Shown: positions 6,727-15,568 of the stretch, in pieces
How the letters are laid out: every line of letters begins with the position of its first letter
How positions within the stretch are numbered: the first letter of the stretch is position 1
DNA from: Pseudomonadota bacterium
Lineage (GTDB): Bacteria > Pseudomonadota > Gammaproteobacteria > Burkholderiales > Burkholderiaceae_C
Length of the DNA stretch: 64,000 nt
Direction: 5' to 3'
NCBI GenBank assembly: GCA_018241225.1
Contig: JAFEEG010000001.1
Span: forward strand, 434,001-498,000
Program-made: the position numbers and the translations under genes
Notes under the pieces: model-generated
The model's input: only the letters and a program-made list of their open reading frames with translations
Database searches by the model: none
What the model was told of the DNA's origin: nothing

Positions 6727-9009
6727 ATGTCCCTCGATACCGAAGTCGTTCCCGCCGCCGATGGCACGCCCGTCCAGGGCGACCTGCTCGAAGCGGCTGC
6801 TTCTCCCCTGGCGATGAGCCTTCAGGATTTCGTTGCCGAATTCGGCGACGAGCTGCTGGATTCGCTCAACCGCGCCAACCCTCCCGTCTACACCGGCCAG
6901 GCCCGGCCGCATCGCCAGCTCGTGCTGGCCAGTCTCAAGCGCAAGCTGTTCGGCGCGCAAGCCGAGGTGGTGCATGCCGTCACCGAGCTGCTGGCCGACC
7001 GCGGCGAACGCGCCGCGATCGTCAATGGCGAAATGGGCTGCGGCAAGACCACCGTTGGCATTGCCACGGCGGCCGTGCTGCACGCCGAAGGCTACCGCCG
7101 CACGCTGGTCCTCTCACCGCCTCACCTGGTCTACAAGTGGCGCCGGGAAATCCAGGAGACCGTGGCCGGCGCGAAGGTCTGGGTGCTCAATGGCCCGGAC
7201 ACGCTGGTCAAGCTCATCAAGCTGCGCGAGCAGTTGGGCGTGCCGGTACGCGGCCAGGAGTTCTACGTGCTCGGGCGCGTGCGCATGCGCATGGGTTTCC
7301 ACTGGAAGCCCGTCTTCAACGTGCGGCGCACGCGGCACGGCGAAGTGGGCGCATGCCCGGACTGCGGCCAGGTCATCACCAACCTCGACGGCGAGCCTAT
7401 CAACCCGGTCGAACTCGAAGCCGAGGACTACCGCCGCCGGTGCAGCCATTGCGCCGCACCGCTGTGGACGCTGATGCGACCGCGGAGCCTGTCCGCCAGC
7501 GACCAGTCCACGGCCGTCTTCAAAGCCTTGCAGCGCATCCCGACCATCGGGGAAGTCACCGCGCAGAAGCTGATGAAGAAGTTCGGCGACGGCTTCCTGG
7601 CCTCGATGCTGGGCGACAACATCCACGAGTTCATCAACCTCATGGATGCCAAGGGCGAGCTGGTCTTCTCGGATCGTCAGGCGCACCGCATGGAGCGGGC
7701 GATGGCGAACATGGAGTTCGGCTTCGGCGAGGGCGGCTACCAGCCGTCCGAATTCGTCAAACGCTACCTGCCGCAAGGCACGTTCGACCTGCTCATCGCC
7801 GACGAGGCGCACGAGTACAAGAACGGCGGCTCCGCACAGGGCCAAGCGATGGGGGTTTTGGCGGCCAAGGCACGCAAGACGCTGCTGCTCACCGGCACGC
7901 TGATGGGCGGCTATGGCGACGACCTGTTCCACCTGCTGTTCCGAGCCCTGCCGGGGCGAATGATCGAAGACGGCTACCGCCCGACCAAGAGCGGCAGCAT
8001 GACCTCGGCCGCGATGGCGTTCATGCGCGATCACGGCATCCTCAAGGACATCTATTCCGAGAGCACGGGCACGGCGCACAAGACGGCCAAGGGCACCAAG
8101 GTTTCGGTGCGCACGGTCAAGGCGCCGGGCTTCGGCCCGAAGGGCGTGCTGCGTTGCGTCCTGCCGTTCACGGTCTTCCTCAAGCTCAAGGACATCGGCG
8201 GCAACGTGCTGCCGTCCTACGACGAGGAGTTCCGCGAGGTGGCGATGGACACGGCGCAAGCCGCGGCCTATCGCGATCTGTCGTTTCGTCTGACTTCGGC
8301 GCTGAAACAGGCGCTGGCCAAGCGCGACACGACGCTGCTCGGCGTGGTCCTCAACGTGCTGCTGGCCTGGCCGGATTGCTGCTTCCGGTCGGAGACGGTG
8401 GTGCACCCGCGCACACGCCAGACCTTGGCCTTCGTTCCGGCTCAGTTCAACGAGCTGGAGGTGATGCCCAAGGAGCGCGAGCTGATCGAGATCTGCAAGC
8501 AGGAGAAGGCTGCGGGTCGCAAGACGCTGGCCTATTCGGTCTACACTGGCACGCGCGACACCACGTCGCGCCTGAAGGTGCTGCTGGAGCAGGAAGGCTT
8601 CAAGGTGGCGGTGCTGCGCGCGAGCGTAGATGCCTCCCGCCGCGAGGACTGGATCGCCGAGCAGTTGGACCGCGGCATCGACGTGCTCATCACGAACCCG
8701 GAGTTGGTCAAGACGGGTCTCGATCTGTTGGAGTTTCCGACCATCGTGTTCATGCAGTCGGGCTACAACGTCTACAGCCTGCAGCAGGCGGCCCGACGCT
8801 CATGGCGCATCGGCCAGAAGCAGCCGGTGCGCGTGATCTACCTCGGCTACGCGGCTTCCTCGCAGATGACCTGCCTGGGGTTGATGGCCAGGAAGATCAC
8901 GGTCTCGCAGAGCACGTCGGGAGACGTGCCCGAATCAGGATTGGACGTGCTGAACCAGGACGGTGATTCCGTCGAGGTGGCACTGGCCCGGCAACTCGTT
9001 GCGGCCTGA
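6727..9009 (+). CDS. SNF2/DEAD-type helicase of the ICE
   Basis: 760 residues. ATG at 6727 with TTGGAG at 6715-6720. Walker A is at residues about 100-110 (GEMGCGKTTVG) and motif II DEAH at about 358-361 (LLIADEAHEYKN). A CPDC...CSHC cysteine pair set between them (about 216-245) may bind zinc. The C-terminal half holds the second RecA fold, with the SNF2 motif VI region QAARRSWRIGQKQPVRV at about 692-708. It is an ATP-dependent DNA or nucleoprotein translocase of superfamily 2. In this ICE class it lies just upstream of the conjugation genes, which suggests a role in element DNA processing. Confidence 0.9.
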   Translation: MSLDTEVVPAADGTPVQGDLLEAAASPLAMSLQDFVAEFGDELLDSLNRANPPVYTGQARPHRQLVLASLKRKLFGAQAEVVHAVTELLADRGERAAIVNGEMGCGKTTVGIATAAVLHAEGYRRTLVLSPPHLVYKWRREIQETVAGAKVWVLNGPDTLVKLIKLREQLGVPVRGQEFYVLGRVRMRMGFHWKPVFNVRRTRHGEVGACPDCGQVITNLDGEPINPVELEAEDYRRRCSHCAAPLWTLMRPRSLSASDQSTAVFKALQRIPTIGEVTAQKLMKKFGDGFLASMLGDNIHEFINLMDAKGELVFSDRQAHRMERAMANMEFGFGEGGYQPSEFVKRYLPQGTFDLLIADEAHEYKNGGSAQGQAMGVLAAKARKTLLLTGTLMGGYGDDLFHLLFRALPGRMIEDGYRPTKSGSMTSAAMAFMRDHGILKDIYSESTGTAHKTAKGTKVSVRTVKAPGFGPKGVLRCVLPFTVFLKLKDIGGNVLPSYDEEFREVAMDTAQAAAYRDLSFRLTSALKQALAKRDTTLLGVVLNVLLAWPDCCFRSETVVHPRTRQTLAFVPAQFNELEVMPKERELIEICKQEKAAGRKTLAYSVYTGTRDTTSRLKVLLEQEGFKVAVLRASVDASRREDWIAEQLDRGIDVLITNPELVKTGLDLLEFPTIVFMQSGYNVYSLQQAARRSWRIGQKQPVRVIYLGYAASSQMTCLGLMARKITVSQSTSGDVPESGLDVLNQDGDSVEVALARQLVAA

Positions 9010-9020
9010 TCCACCCCTAT

Positions 9021-9053
9021 GCCGGCGACCTTCGGGTCGCCGGCTTCTTTTTG
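9021..9053 (+). terminator. strong terminator, UUCG tetraloop
   Basis: GCCGGCGACC at 9021-9030 pairs perfectly with GGTCGCCGGC at 9035-9044 around TTCG, followed by TTCTTTTTG. It ends the 1-9 kb region 11 nt after the helicase stop and separates it from the conjugation operon. Confidence 0.85.
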
Positions 9054-9165
9054 TTCTGCGCATCGACGGCACGCCATGAATGGGGCACCTGCCAGTTCCC
9101 TTTGTTTGCTGCCCGAACCCTCTGCGGCGGCGATGGTGAGGGCTCCGTGCCCCAGGGAATTTCCC

Positions 9166-9765
9166 ATGCAATCACTCACCTGCGTCGTTCACCGCCTGGC
9201 TGTGCCCATCTTGCTCGCTGGCTGTTCGTTCATCGGCGGCTGCGCTGCGGTCGGTGCGGCGAATGCCCCGGCGGCCGTGGACCCGCGCCCCGAGCCGGTG
9301 GTGTCTCGCATGCCCGCCACCTGGGAGCCCGATCCGAGCTCGATCCCGGTAGCACGCTACGGCCGCTACACGCTGATCGAGTTGGTGCCGCAGCTGGCCC
9401 AGCGCGACCTATTGCAACAGGTGATCGAGGTGTCAATTCCGCCGACCCTCGACGCGAGCGTCGGTGATGCCCTGCGACACGTACTTCTGCGCACCGGCTA
9501 CCGCCTCTGCGAGACGCCGGAGGCCGCTGCGTTGTATGCGCTGCCGCTGCCGGCAGCGCATTTACGTCTCGGGCCGCTGCCACTGCGCGATGCCTTGCTG
9601 ACGCTTGCCGGTCCGGCCTGGGAACTGACCGTCGATGACGCTGCGCGCTCGGTGTGCTTCACGCGCGCGGCGGTGCACGTCCCGAGCGCGAGCCCCGTTC
9701 CCGCGGCTTCGGCATCGAGCGGGCCGGCCAGTGAATCCGTCCAACCGCAGGAGGCCCAGCCATGA
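9166..9765 (+). CDS. pilL: PilL-type ICE pilus protein (PFGI-1 class)
   Basis: 199 residues. The ATG at 9166 has AGGGAA just upstream; earlier in-frame ATGs lack a binding site. An N-terminal hydrophobic stretch ends in LLAGC, with GGC six residues later, consistent with an exported lipoprotein. Residues 55-160 (RYGRYTLIELVPQLAQRDLLQQV, then LRHVLLRTGYRLC and LRLGPLPLRDALLTLAGPAW) match the PilL N-terminal domain of PFGI-1 class elements (TIGR03748). It is the first gene of the left conjugation block and overlaps the next start by 4 nt. Confidence 0.85.
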   Translation: MQSLTCVVHRLAVPILLAGCSFIGGCAAVGAANAPAAVDPRPEPVVSRMPATWEPDPSSIPVARYGRYTLIELVPQLAQRDLLQQVIEVSIPPTLDASVGDALRHVLLRTGYRLCETPEAAALYALPLPAAHLRLGPLPLRDALLTLAGPAWELTVDDAARSVCFTRAAVHVPSASPVPAASASSGPASESVQPQEAQP

Positions 9766-10406
9766 ACGTCCCGCAACTTCCTGCCGAGAACGCCGGCCGC
9801 ACGCGATGGCTGAAGATCGCAGCGGCCGTCTGGCTGCTGCTCGTCAGCATCCTGGCGGTGGTCAACAGCGTTGGCCTGTCGCGCCTGACCGAACAGAGCC
9901 AAGCCAGCGCCCAGGATACCCATGTGCAGGCGCTCGACATGCGCGTCACCGAACTCGAACAACAGGCGGCTGCCTCGAAGAGTCGCCCCAGGCCCGTCAC
10001 CCAACCGGACTTCGAGGTCACACGCAAGGCACTCGAGGAGCGGCTGACGCAGGTGGAGCGGGCTCAAGTTGAGGACGCCCGTGTCGGCGACCTGCAGGTG
10101 CTGCAAGCCCGTGTGACCGACATCGAGGCTCGCTCGAAGAAGGCGGCCGCGTCCGCCGCGACGCCGCGGCGCACGGCCGAGCCCGTCAAGCCCCTGGTGC
10201 CTGAATCTCCGTTCAACGTCGTGAGCGTGGAATTGCGGGGTGGCGAGCGCTTTCTGTCGGTCGCGGTACCGGGTGCGGCTTCCGTGAGCGGACTGCGGCT
10301 GCTGCGCGAGGGCGATGCCGTCGGCGCCTGGCAACTGCAGGCCATCGAGGCGCGCGCCGCCGTGTTCCGTGTAGATGGCCAGACCCAGCGCATTGCGCTG
10401 CCGTAG
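9762..10406 (+). CDS. ICE inner-membrane coiled-coil protein
   Basis: 214 residues. One transmembrane helix at about 16-38 (LKIAAAVWLLLVSILAVVNSVGL) is followed by a long helical, probably coiled-coil periplasmic segment (about 40-130) and a C-terminal beta-rich domain (VSVELRGGERFLSVAVPG). The start overlaps the pilL stop (ATGA). This position in PFGI-1 class elements is usually occupied by such a single-pass protein. I cannot assign a family. It probably spans between membranes alongside PilL. Confidence 0.75.
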   Translation: MNVPQLPAENAGRTRWLKIAAAVWLLLVSILAVVNSVGLSRLTEQSQASAQDTHVQALDMRVTELEQQAAASKSRPRPVTQPDFEVTRKALEERLTQVERAQVEDARVGDLQVLQARVTDIEARSKKAAASAATPRRTAEPVKPLVPESPFNVVSVELRGGERFLSVAVPGAASVSGLRLLREGDAVGAWQLQAIEARAAVFRVDGQTQRIALP

Positions 10407-10415
10407 AGACCGGCC

Positions 10416-11135
10416 ATGAAGCGCACCGCCCTCGGTTTCGTCCTCGTCCTCGTCGTTGCAGACATGGCCTTGGCGCAGCCGGCGTCGCTCGATTCCTCCC
10501 GCGCAGTGCCCGCCCAGGTCCAGAACAGCACCGACGCCGCGCTGGACGAGCGTCTGGCGCGCGACTGGGGTTTGCGGCCCGAGGAGTGGGCGCGCTACCG
10601 CCAACTGATGCTGGGGCCTCTGGGCATCTACTCCCCGAACCTCGACCCCCTCACGGCGCTGGGCATCGAGGCACGCAGCGACGAAGAGCGCAACCGCTAT
10701 GCAGAGCTGCAGGTGCAGGCGGAATCGAAACGCGTGGGCAAGACACTTGCGTACCAGCGGGCCTATGACGTCGCCTGGAAGCGGCTCTATCCGAGCCAGC
10801 AGCGCGTCAGCATGCCGGGCGCAAGAGCACCGGGCGATGGCAACCGGGGGTCGGGCCGACGGGCGGTGTTCGTGAAAGCCGAGTGCCCGCCGTGTGAGCA
10901 GCGCGTGCGCCAACTGCAGGCGGCCGGCACCGCCTTCGACCTCTACATTGTCGGCAGTCGCCAGGACGATGCCCGCATCCGCCAATGGGCGACCCAGGCC
11001 GGCATCGATCCGGCCCGTGTGCGCGCACGCACGGTGACGCTCAACCACGACGCCGGCCGTTGGTTGTCGCTGGGCCTGTCCGGCGATCTGCCCGCCGTGG
11101 TACGCGAGGTCAACGGCCAATGGCAACGGCAGTAG
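10416..11135 (+). CDS. TIGR03759 (PFL_4693 family) ICE protein
   Basis: 239 residues with a cleavable signal peptide (MKRTALGFVLVLVVADMALAQ). The conserved block ARDWGLRPEEWARYRQLM, then GIYSPNLDPLTALGIEAR, identifies the PFL_4693 family, a periplasmic component always found between pilL and the transglycosylase gene in this ICE class. The C-terminal third looks thioredoxin-like, with ECPPCEQRV carrying a CxxC pair. Its stop lies 16 nt inside the next gene. Confidence 0.85.
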   Translation: MKRTALGFVLVLVVADMALAQPASLDSSRAVPAQVQNSTDAALDERLARDWGLRPEEWARYRQLMLGPLGIYSPNLDPLTALGIEARSDEERNRYAELQVQAESKRVGKTLAYQRAYDVAWKRLYPSQQRVSMPGARAPGDGNRGSGRRAVFVKAECPPCEQRVRQLQAAGTAFDLYIVGSRQDDARIRQWATQAGIDPARVRARTVTLNHDAGRWLSLGLSGDLPAVVREVNGQWQRQ

Positions 11136-11713
11136 TGCGCCTGGCCCGCCGTGCCGAGTTTGCCGCATTGGTCCTCGGGCTCTGCGCCTATACCGCGTTC
11201 GCCTTCGCCCAGGAGATTCCGCCCCCCGCTTATCAACTCGCCGCGCAGCGGGCGGGCGTTCCATCGCCGGTGTTGTACGCGGTGGCGCTGCAGGAAAGCG
11301 GCGCACGGCTGCGCGGCCGCCTCATCCCCTGGCCATGGACGCTCAACGTCGCCGGACGGGCCGAACGCTACGCGACGCAGGCCGAGGCTTGTGCAGGCAT
11401 CCGTCGGGCGCTCTCCCAGACGCCGGCCAACCGCATCGACGCCGGTCTCGGCCAGGTCAACCTAGGCTACCACGCGAACCGCTACGAGCAGCCCTGCGAT
11501 CTGCTCGATCCGTACCGCAACCTCGCCATCGCCGCAGAAATCCTGCAGGAGCAGCACGCGCCGGGCGAGGACTGGCTGGTCGCCATCGGCCGCTACCACC
11601 GCCCCGCGGGTGGGCCGCCTGCCGCCCGCTACCGCCGCAGTGTCTATCAGCACCTGGTCCGTGTGGTCGGGCCGGACTTATCCCTTCCCGTCGCCCGGAG
11701 CCGCACCTCATGA
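11120..11713 (+). CDS. lytic transglycosylase of the conjugation system
   Basis: 197 residues. ATG at 11120, overlapping the previous gene by 16 nt, with GAGG at 11105-11108; a GTG at 11136 is an alternative. A signal-like helix (about 11-30) ends in AFAQE. The SLT fold is marked by VLYAVALQESG, with the catalytic glutamate in QES, and by DAGLGQVNLGYH. It would open peptidoglycan so that the transfer apparatus can pass. It is VirB1-like in role and has the usual position in PFGI-1 class elements. Confidence 0.85.
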   Translation: MATAVVRLARRAEFAALVLGLCAYTAFAFAQEIPPPAYQLAAQRAGVPSPVLYAVALQESGARLRGRLIPWPWTLNVAGRAERYATQAEACAGIRRALSQTPANRIDAGLGQVNLGYHANRYEQPCDLLDPYRNLAIAAEILQEQHAPGEDWLVAIGRYHRPAGGPPAARYRRSVYQHLVRVVGPDLSLPVARSRTS

Positions 11714-12273
11714 ACCGCATCCTTCTTGCATCGACCGCGGCGCTGCTTGCCGCCGCCGCCCACGCCCAGTCCCGCAGCACCGCCACCCCCACTGTCCGCC
11801 AGCCGTTGATCGTGGTCGAGGACAAGGGTGGAGCGTCCGCGCTGCCGTACTACCGGGCCTTGAATCCCCAGAACGCACAGTCGGGCCAGTCGGGCCAGCC
11901 GACGATGCCGCAACCCGAACCGCCCATCAATGGCCCTGCGGATGCGGAAGCGGCCTTGCTGCCGGTGCGTTCGGTCCGTCTCACACCGGGCGACGAGCCG
12001 CGCCGCGTGATCCGAGCGCCTGGCCTGACGCCTCTGTTCCTGATCGGCGACGACGATCGCTCGCGCGCGTGGCTCAAGCAGCGGCGCGTAGAGCTGCAGG
12101 CGCTGCGCGCCGCGGGCCTGGTGGTCAACGTGGCCACGCCCGATGCGCTGGCCGCGCTACGCCGTCTGGCGCCAAGCCTGGTGCTGGCCCCGGTCTCGGG
12201 CGACGACCTGGCGTACCGCCTGGGCGTCAAGCACTACCCGGTGCTGATCACCGCGACCGGCATCGAGCCGTGA
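11710..12273 (+). CDS. TIGR03765 (PFL_4695 family) ICE protein
   Basis: 187 residues with a signal peptide (MNRILLASTAALLAAAAHAQ). The C-terminal half (RVIRAPGLTPLFLIGDDDRSRAWL, LRAAGLVVNVATPDALAALRRL, YRLGVKHYPVLIT) matches the PFL_4695 family of periplasmic ICE proteins. The overall pattern, ending in KHYPVLI, resembles a redox-fold or cargo-binding domain without CxxC. Its ATG overlaps the transglycosylase stop (ATGA). Confidence 0.85.
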   Translation: MNRILLASTAALLAAAAHAQSRSTATPTVRQPLIVVEDKGGASALPYYRALNPQNAQSGQSGQPTMPQPEPPINGPADAEAALLPVRSVRLTPGDEPRRVIRAPGLTPLFLIGDDDRSRAWLKQRRVELQALRAAGLVVNVATPDALAALRRLAPSLVLAPVSGDDLAYRLGVKHYPVLITATGIEP

Positions 12274-12288
12274 CGTGAAGCGCTCGCC

Positions 12289-14448
12289 GTGGCTCAGTCA
12301 CAAGCCGTCGAGGTCTTGCTGCGGCCAGCGGTGGAGCTTTACACCGTTGCAGTCTGTGCGGGCGCAGCGCTTCTGTGCCTGGTGGCACCGTGGTCGCTTG
12401 CGCTGAGCCCACTATGGGGTCTGGGCAGTGCGCTGGCCTTTCTCGCCTTCGGCGCGTTGCGCTTGCGCGATGCCTCGGTGATCCTGCGCTACCGACGCAA
12501 CATTCGCCGCCTGCCGCGCTACGTGATGACCAGCCGCGACGTGCCGCTCAGTCAACTACGGCTGTTCATCGGTCGGGGCTTTCGCTGGGACCAGCGTCAC
12601 ACCCATCGGCTGATGCAGACCTACCGGCCGGAGTTCCGCCGCTACGTCGAGCCAACATTGATTTACCGGGCTGCGCGGCGCATCGAGGAACGCCTGGAGT
12701 TCGCGCCATATCCGCTGTCCAAGCTCGCGAAGGCTCTGGCCTGGGACAGTCCGTTCAATCCGGTACGGCCGCTGCCGCCGGTGGGCGGTATGCCTCGCTT
12801 GCACGGCATCGAGCCGAACGAAATCGATGTGACGCTGCCGTTGGGCGAGCGGGTCGGCCACTCGCTGGTGCTGGGAACCACGCGCGTGGGCAAGACCCGC
12901 CTGGCCGAGCTGTTCATCACGCAGGACATCCGGCGCAGAGTCAATGGTCAACATGAAGTCGTGATCGTCTTCGACCCGAAGGGCGACGCCGATCTGCTCA
13001 AGCGCATGTACGTCGAGGCCAGGCGCTCGGGGCGTGAAGGCGAGTTCTACGTCTTCCATCTCGGATGGCCGGACATCAGCGCTCGCTACAACGCGGTGGG
13101 GAGGTTCGGACGCATCAGCGAAGTCGCCACGCGCATCGCCGGCCAGCTCTCGGGTGAGGGCAACAGCGCAGCGTTCCGCGAATTCGCCTGGCGCTTCGTC
13201 AACATCATCGCGCGGGCGTTGGTCGAACTGGGGCAGCGGCCCGATTACCTATTGATCCAGCGCCACGTCATCAACATCGATGCGCTGTTTATCGAGTACG
13301 CCCAGCATTACTTCGCCAAGAACGAGCCGAAGGCCTGGGAGGTCATCGTTCAACTCGAAGCCAGGTTGAACGAGAAGAACATCCCGCGCAACATGATCGG
13401 ACGGGAGAAGCGCGTCATCGCGCTGGAGCAATACCTGTCGCAGGTGCGCATCTACGACTCGGTGCTCGACGGGCTGCGCAGCGCGGTGCGCTACGACAGG
13501 ACGTACTTCGACAAGATCGTGGCGTCGCTGCTGCCGCTGCTGGAGAAATTGACCACAGGCAAGATCGCGCAGTTGCTGGCGCCTAACTACTCGGACCTGA
13601 ACGACCCGCGGCCAATCTTCGACTGGATGCAGATCATCAGGAAGCGAGCCGTGGTCTATGTCGGGCTCGACGCGCTGTCGGATGCTGAAGTCGCCGCCGC
13701 AGTCGGCAATTCGATGTTCAGCGATCTCGTCTCGGTGGCCGGCCACATCTACAAGTTCGGCATCGACGATGGTCTGCCGGGTGCGTCGGCAGGGATGAAG
13801 GTGCCGATCAACGTGCACGCCGACGAGTTCAATGAACTCATGGGCGACGAGTTCATCCCGATGGTCAACAAGGGTGGCGGCGCCGGGGTTCAGGTCACGG
13901 CCTACACGCAGACACTCTCGGACATCGAGGCGCGCATCGGCAATCGCGCGAAGGCCGGCCAGGTCATCGGGAACTTCAACAACCTGTTCATGCTGCGGGT
14001 ACGCGAAACCGCCACAGCCGAGCTGCTGACGCGGCAATTGCCCAAGGTCGAGGTCTACACCGCAACGGTGATGAGCGGCGCCACCGACAGTTCCGATCCC
14101 ACCGGCAACACGGCGTTCACGTCGAACACGCAGGACCGCATCGGCAGCAGCAGCGTGCCGCTGATCGAACCGTCCCACGTCGTCGGCCTGCCCAAGGGGC
14201 AATGCTTCGCGCTGATCGAGGGCGGGCACCTTTGGAAGGTGCGCATGCCCTTGCCGGCGCCTGACCCGGACGAGGCGATGCCGAAGGATCTGCAGGAGCT
14301 GGCCGGCTACATGCGGCAGCACTATGTCGAGGCCGGCGACTGGTGGGACAACCAGGGCATCGCTGAACTGCAGGAACAGGCGCTGCCGGAAGATTTGCTG
14401 GCGGACTTCAAGCAGATGGCGAACGTCGGTGAAGAGGCCGGGGCATGA
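12289..14448 (+). CDS. traD: conjugative coupling factor TraD (SXT/TOL subfamily)
   Basis: 719 residues starting at GTG 12289. Two N-terminal transmembrane helices (about 15-60) are followed by the VirD4/TraD ATPase domain. Walker A is at about 197-204 (GTTRVGKT) and Walker B-like VIVFDPKG at about 225-232, with NVHADEFNEL around 507 and late motifs near FNNLFMLRVRETATAELL. It docks the relaxase-DNA complex to the secretion channel and pumps it by ATP hydrolysis (TIGR03743). Overlaps the next gene by 4 nt. Confidence 0.93.
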   Translation: MAQSQAVEVLLRPAVELYTVAVCAGAALLCLVAPWSLALSPLWGLGSALAFLAFGALRLRDASVILRYRRNIRRLPRYVMTSRDVPLSQLRLFIGRGFRWDQRHTHRLMQTYRPEFRRYVEPTLIYRAARRIEERLEFAPYPLSKLAKALAWDSPFNPVRPLPPVGGMPRLHGIEPNEIDVTLPLGERVGHSLVLGTTRVGKTRLAELFITQDIRRRVNGQHEVVIVFDPKGDADLLKRMYVEARRSGREGEFYVFHLGWPDISARYNAVGRFGRISEVATRIAGQLSGEGNSAAFREFAWRFVNIIARALVELGQRPDYLLIQRHVINIDALFIEYAQHYFAKNEPKAWEVIVQLEARLNEKNIPRNMIGREKRVIALEQYLSQVRIYDSVLDGLRSAVRYDRTYFDKIVASLLPLLEKLTTGKIAQLLAPNYSDLNDPRPIFDWMQIIRKRAVVYVGLDALSDAEVAAAVGNSMFSDLVSVAGHIYKFGIDDGLPGASAGMKVPINVHADEFNELMGDEFIPMVNKGGGAGVQVTAYTQTLSDIEARIGNRAKAGQVIGNFNNLFMLRVRETATAELLTRQLPKVEVYTATVMSGATDSSDPTGNTAFTSNTQDRIGSSSVPLIEPSHVVGLPKGQCFALIEGGHLWKVRMPLPAPDPDEAMPKDLQELAGYMRQHYVEAGDWWDNQGIAELQEQALPEDLLADFKQMANVGEEAGA

Positions 14449-15194
14449 ACGATCCGGCCGTCGCCGCGCAGCGCCAGCAGGTTCGCCAGCAGGGACTGCT
14501 CGCCGGCGTGCTCACGCTGCCGTTCCGCTTCTTCGGCGTGTTGTGCGGCTCGCTCTTTCTGTGCATCGTCATCGAATGCGTTGGCATGCATTTCTTCTGG
14601 CCCGAAGAAGGCTGGCACCATGCCCAGAACATGCTCACCCACGAGCTGGCGTTGGTGTCGGAGAGTTTCACGCGCAGCGTGGTGGTGCAGGAGCCGGGCC
14701 GCAGCGCAAAGCAGCTTGTGGATCAGGGCTACAACTGGCTGTTCGTGCGCAGCGGATTGCTGGACTGGATACGCGATGCGGCCGCTCAATCTCGTGCCGG
14801 TGCCGAGAACCACGCTCATGACTTTCGCTACTACATCGGCCTCATCTACGTGCACGTCGAGAGCTATCTGATCGCCTCGGCCTACACGGTGCTAGTGTTT
14901 CTGGTGCGGCTGTTGGTGCTGATCCTGACCTTGCCCTTGTTCTTGCTGGCCGCATTCGTCGGCTTCGTCGACGGCTTGGTACGGAGGGACGTGCGCAGCT
15001 TCGGCGCTGGGCGCGAATCGGGTTTCATCTACCACCGGGCGAGGGCGGCCCTGATGCCACTGGCGGTGCTGCCCTGGGTCATGTATCTCGCTTCGCCGAT
15101 CAGTGTGCATCCGCTACTGATTCTGCTGCCCAGCGCGGCGCTGCTCGGCGTTGCGGTATGCATCGCGTCGGCGACATTCAAAAAGTACCTCTGA
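14445..15194 (+). CDS. TIGR03747 (PFL_4697 family) ICE membrane protein
   Basis: 249 residues with about four transmembrane helices (22-48, 148-175, 203-222 and 226-243). Between the first two lies a hydrophilic loop (HHAQNMLTHELALVSESFTR). This is the usual partner encoded directly after traD in PFGI-1 class elements and is thought to assist the coupling protein in the inner membrane. The start overlaps the traD stop (ATGA). It is the last gene of the left conjugation block before the cargo cassette. Confidence 0.88.
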   Translation: MNDPAVAAQRQQVRQQGLLAGVLTLPFRFFGVLCGSLFLCIVIECVGMHFFWPEEGWHHAQNMLTHELALVSESFTRSVVVQEPGRSAKQLVDQGYNWLFVRSGLLDWIRDAAAQSRAGAENHAHDFRYYIGLIYVHVESYLIASAYTVLVFLVRLLVLILTLPLFLLAAFVGFVDGLVRRDVRSFGAGRESGFIYHRARAALMPLAVLPWVMYLASPISVHPLLILLPSAALLGVAVCIASATFKKYL

Positions 15195-15298
15195 GCGCCT
15201 TTGAGAACGCCGCCCTTCGCTCTTCGGGATTCCCCGCACCCAGAATCTCTAAGCAATCAAATGATGGGCAGCACCTGTACTATTTGAAGCCTGAAATA

Positions 15299-15329
15299 AG
15301 CTAGAATTCAGGTTGAATTCTGTCTAGCT
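15299..15329. promoter_or_regulatory. palindromic operator upstream of AbrB-like gene
   Basis: Nested inverted repeats: outer AGCTA 15299-15303 with TAGCT 15325-15329, inner GAATTCA 15304-15310 with TGAATTC 15314-15320. It is AT-richer than the surroundings and ends 20 nt before the start of the AbrB-like gene. The position suits autoregulation of the cassette by that small DNA-binding protein. A promoter probably overlaps it, but I could not fix -35/-10 boxes. Confidence 0.65.
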
Positions 15330-15349
15330 TCGCTTACCTAGGGCGTCAC

Positions 15350-15568
15350 ATGAAGGTTCATTTCGGTACCAAAAAAGTACAGAAAATGGGGAGAGTGGCC
15401 CTCACGGAAGCATTGCTGCGCAATGCCGGCATCCAGGAGGGTGACTCGGTCGATCTGTACTTTGACGCCACGACCAAGGCGATCATTGTCGAACGCTCGG
15501 CGTCCGCAGTGGCACCTGTTGCCGCGCCCAGCGACAAGCGCACCAAAAACAAGGCCCGAACACCATGA
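15350..15568 (+). CDS. AbrB/SpoVT-like small regulator
   Basis: 72 residues, ATG at 15350. MGRVALTEALLRNAGIQEGDSVDLYFD followed by AIIVER has the order of the swapped-hairpin AbrB fold (VTLPKALRE...GD.v.v...). The C-terminal tail is basic (SDKRTKNKARTP). Homologues with this fold are DNA-binding antitoxins or transition regulators. Here it is the first gene of the cassette, sits next to a palindrome, and overlaps the DUF4007 gene by 4 nt, so it is likely the operon's own regulator. A structural subunit role cannot be excluded. Confidence 0.7.
   Translation: MKVHFGTKKVQKMGRVALTEALLRNAGIQEGDSVDLYFDATTKAIIVERSASAVAPVAAPSDKRTKNKARTP

Noticed and set aside
6579..8966. 795-codon plus-strand frame overlapping the helicase
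   Set aside because: Alternative frame of the SNF2 helicase gene. The helicase frame carries all motifs and a ribosome-binding site.
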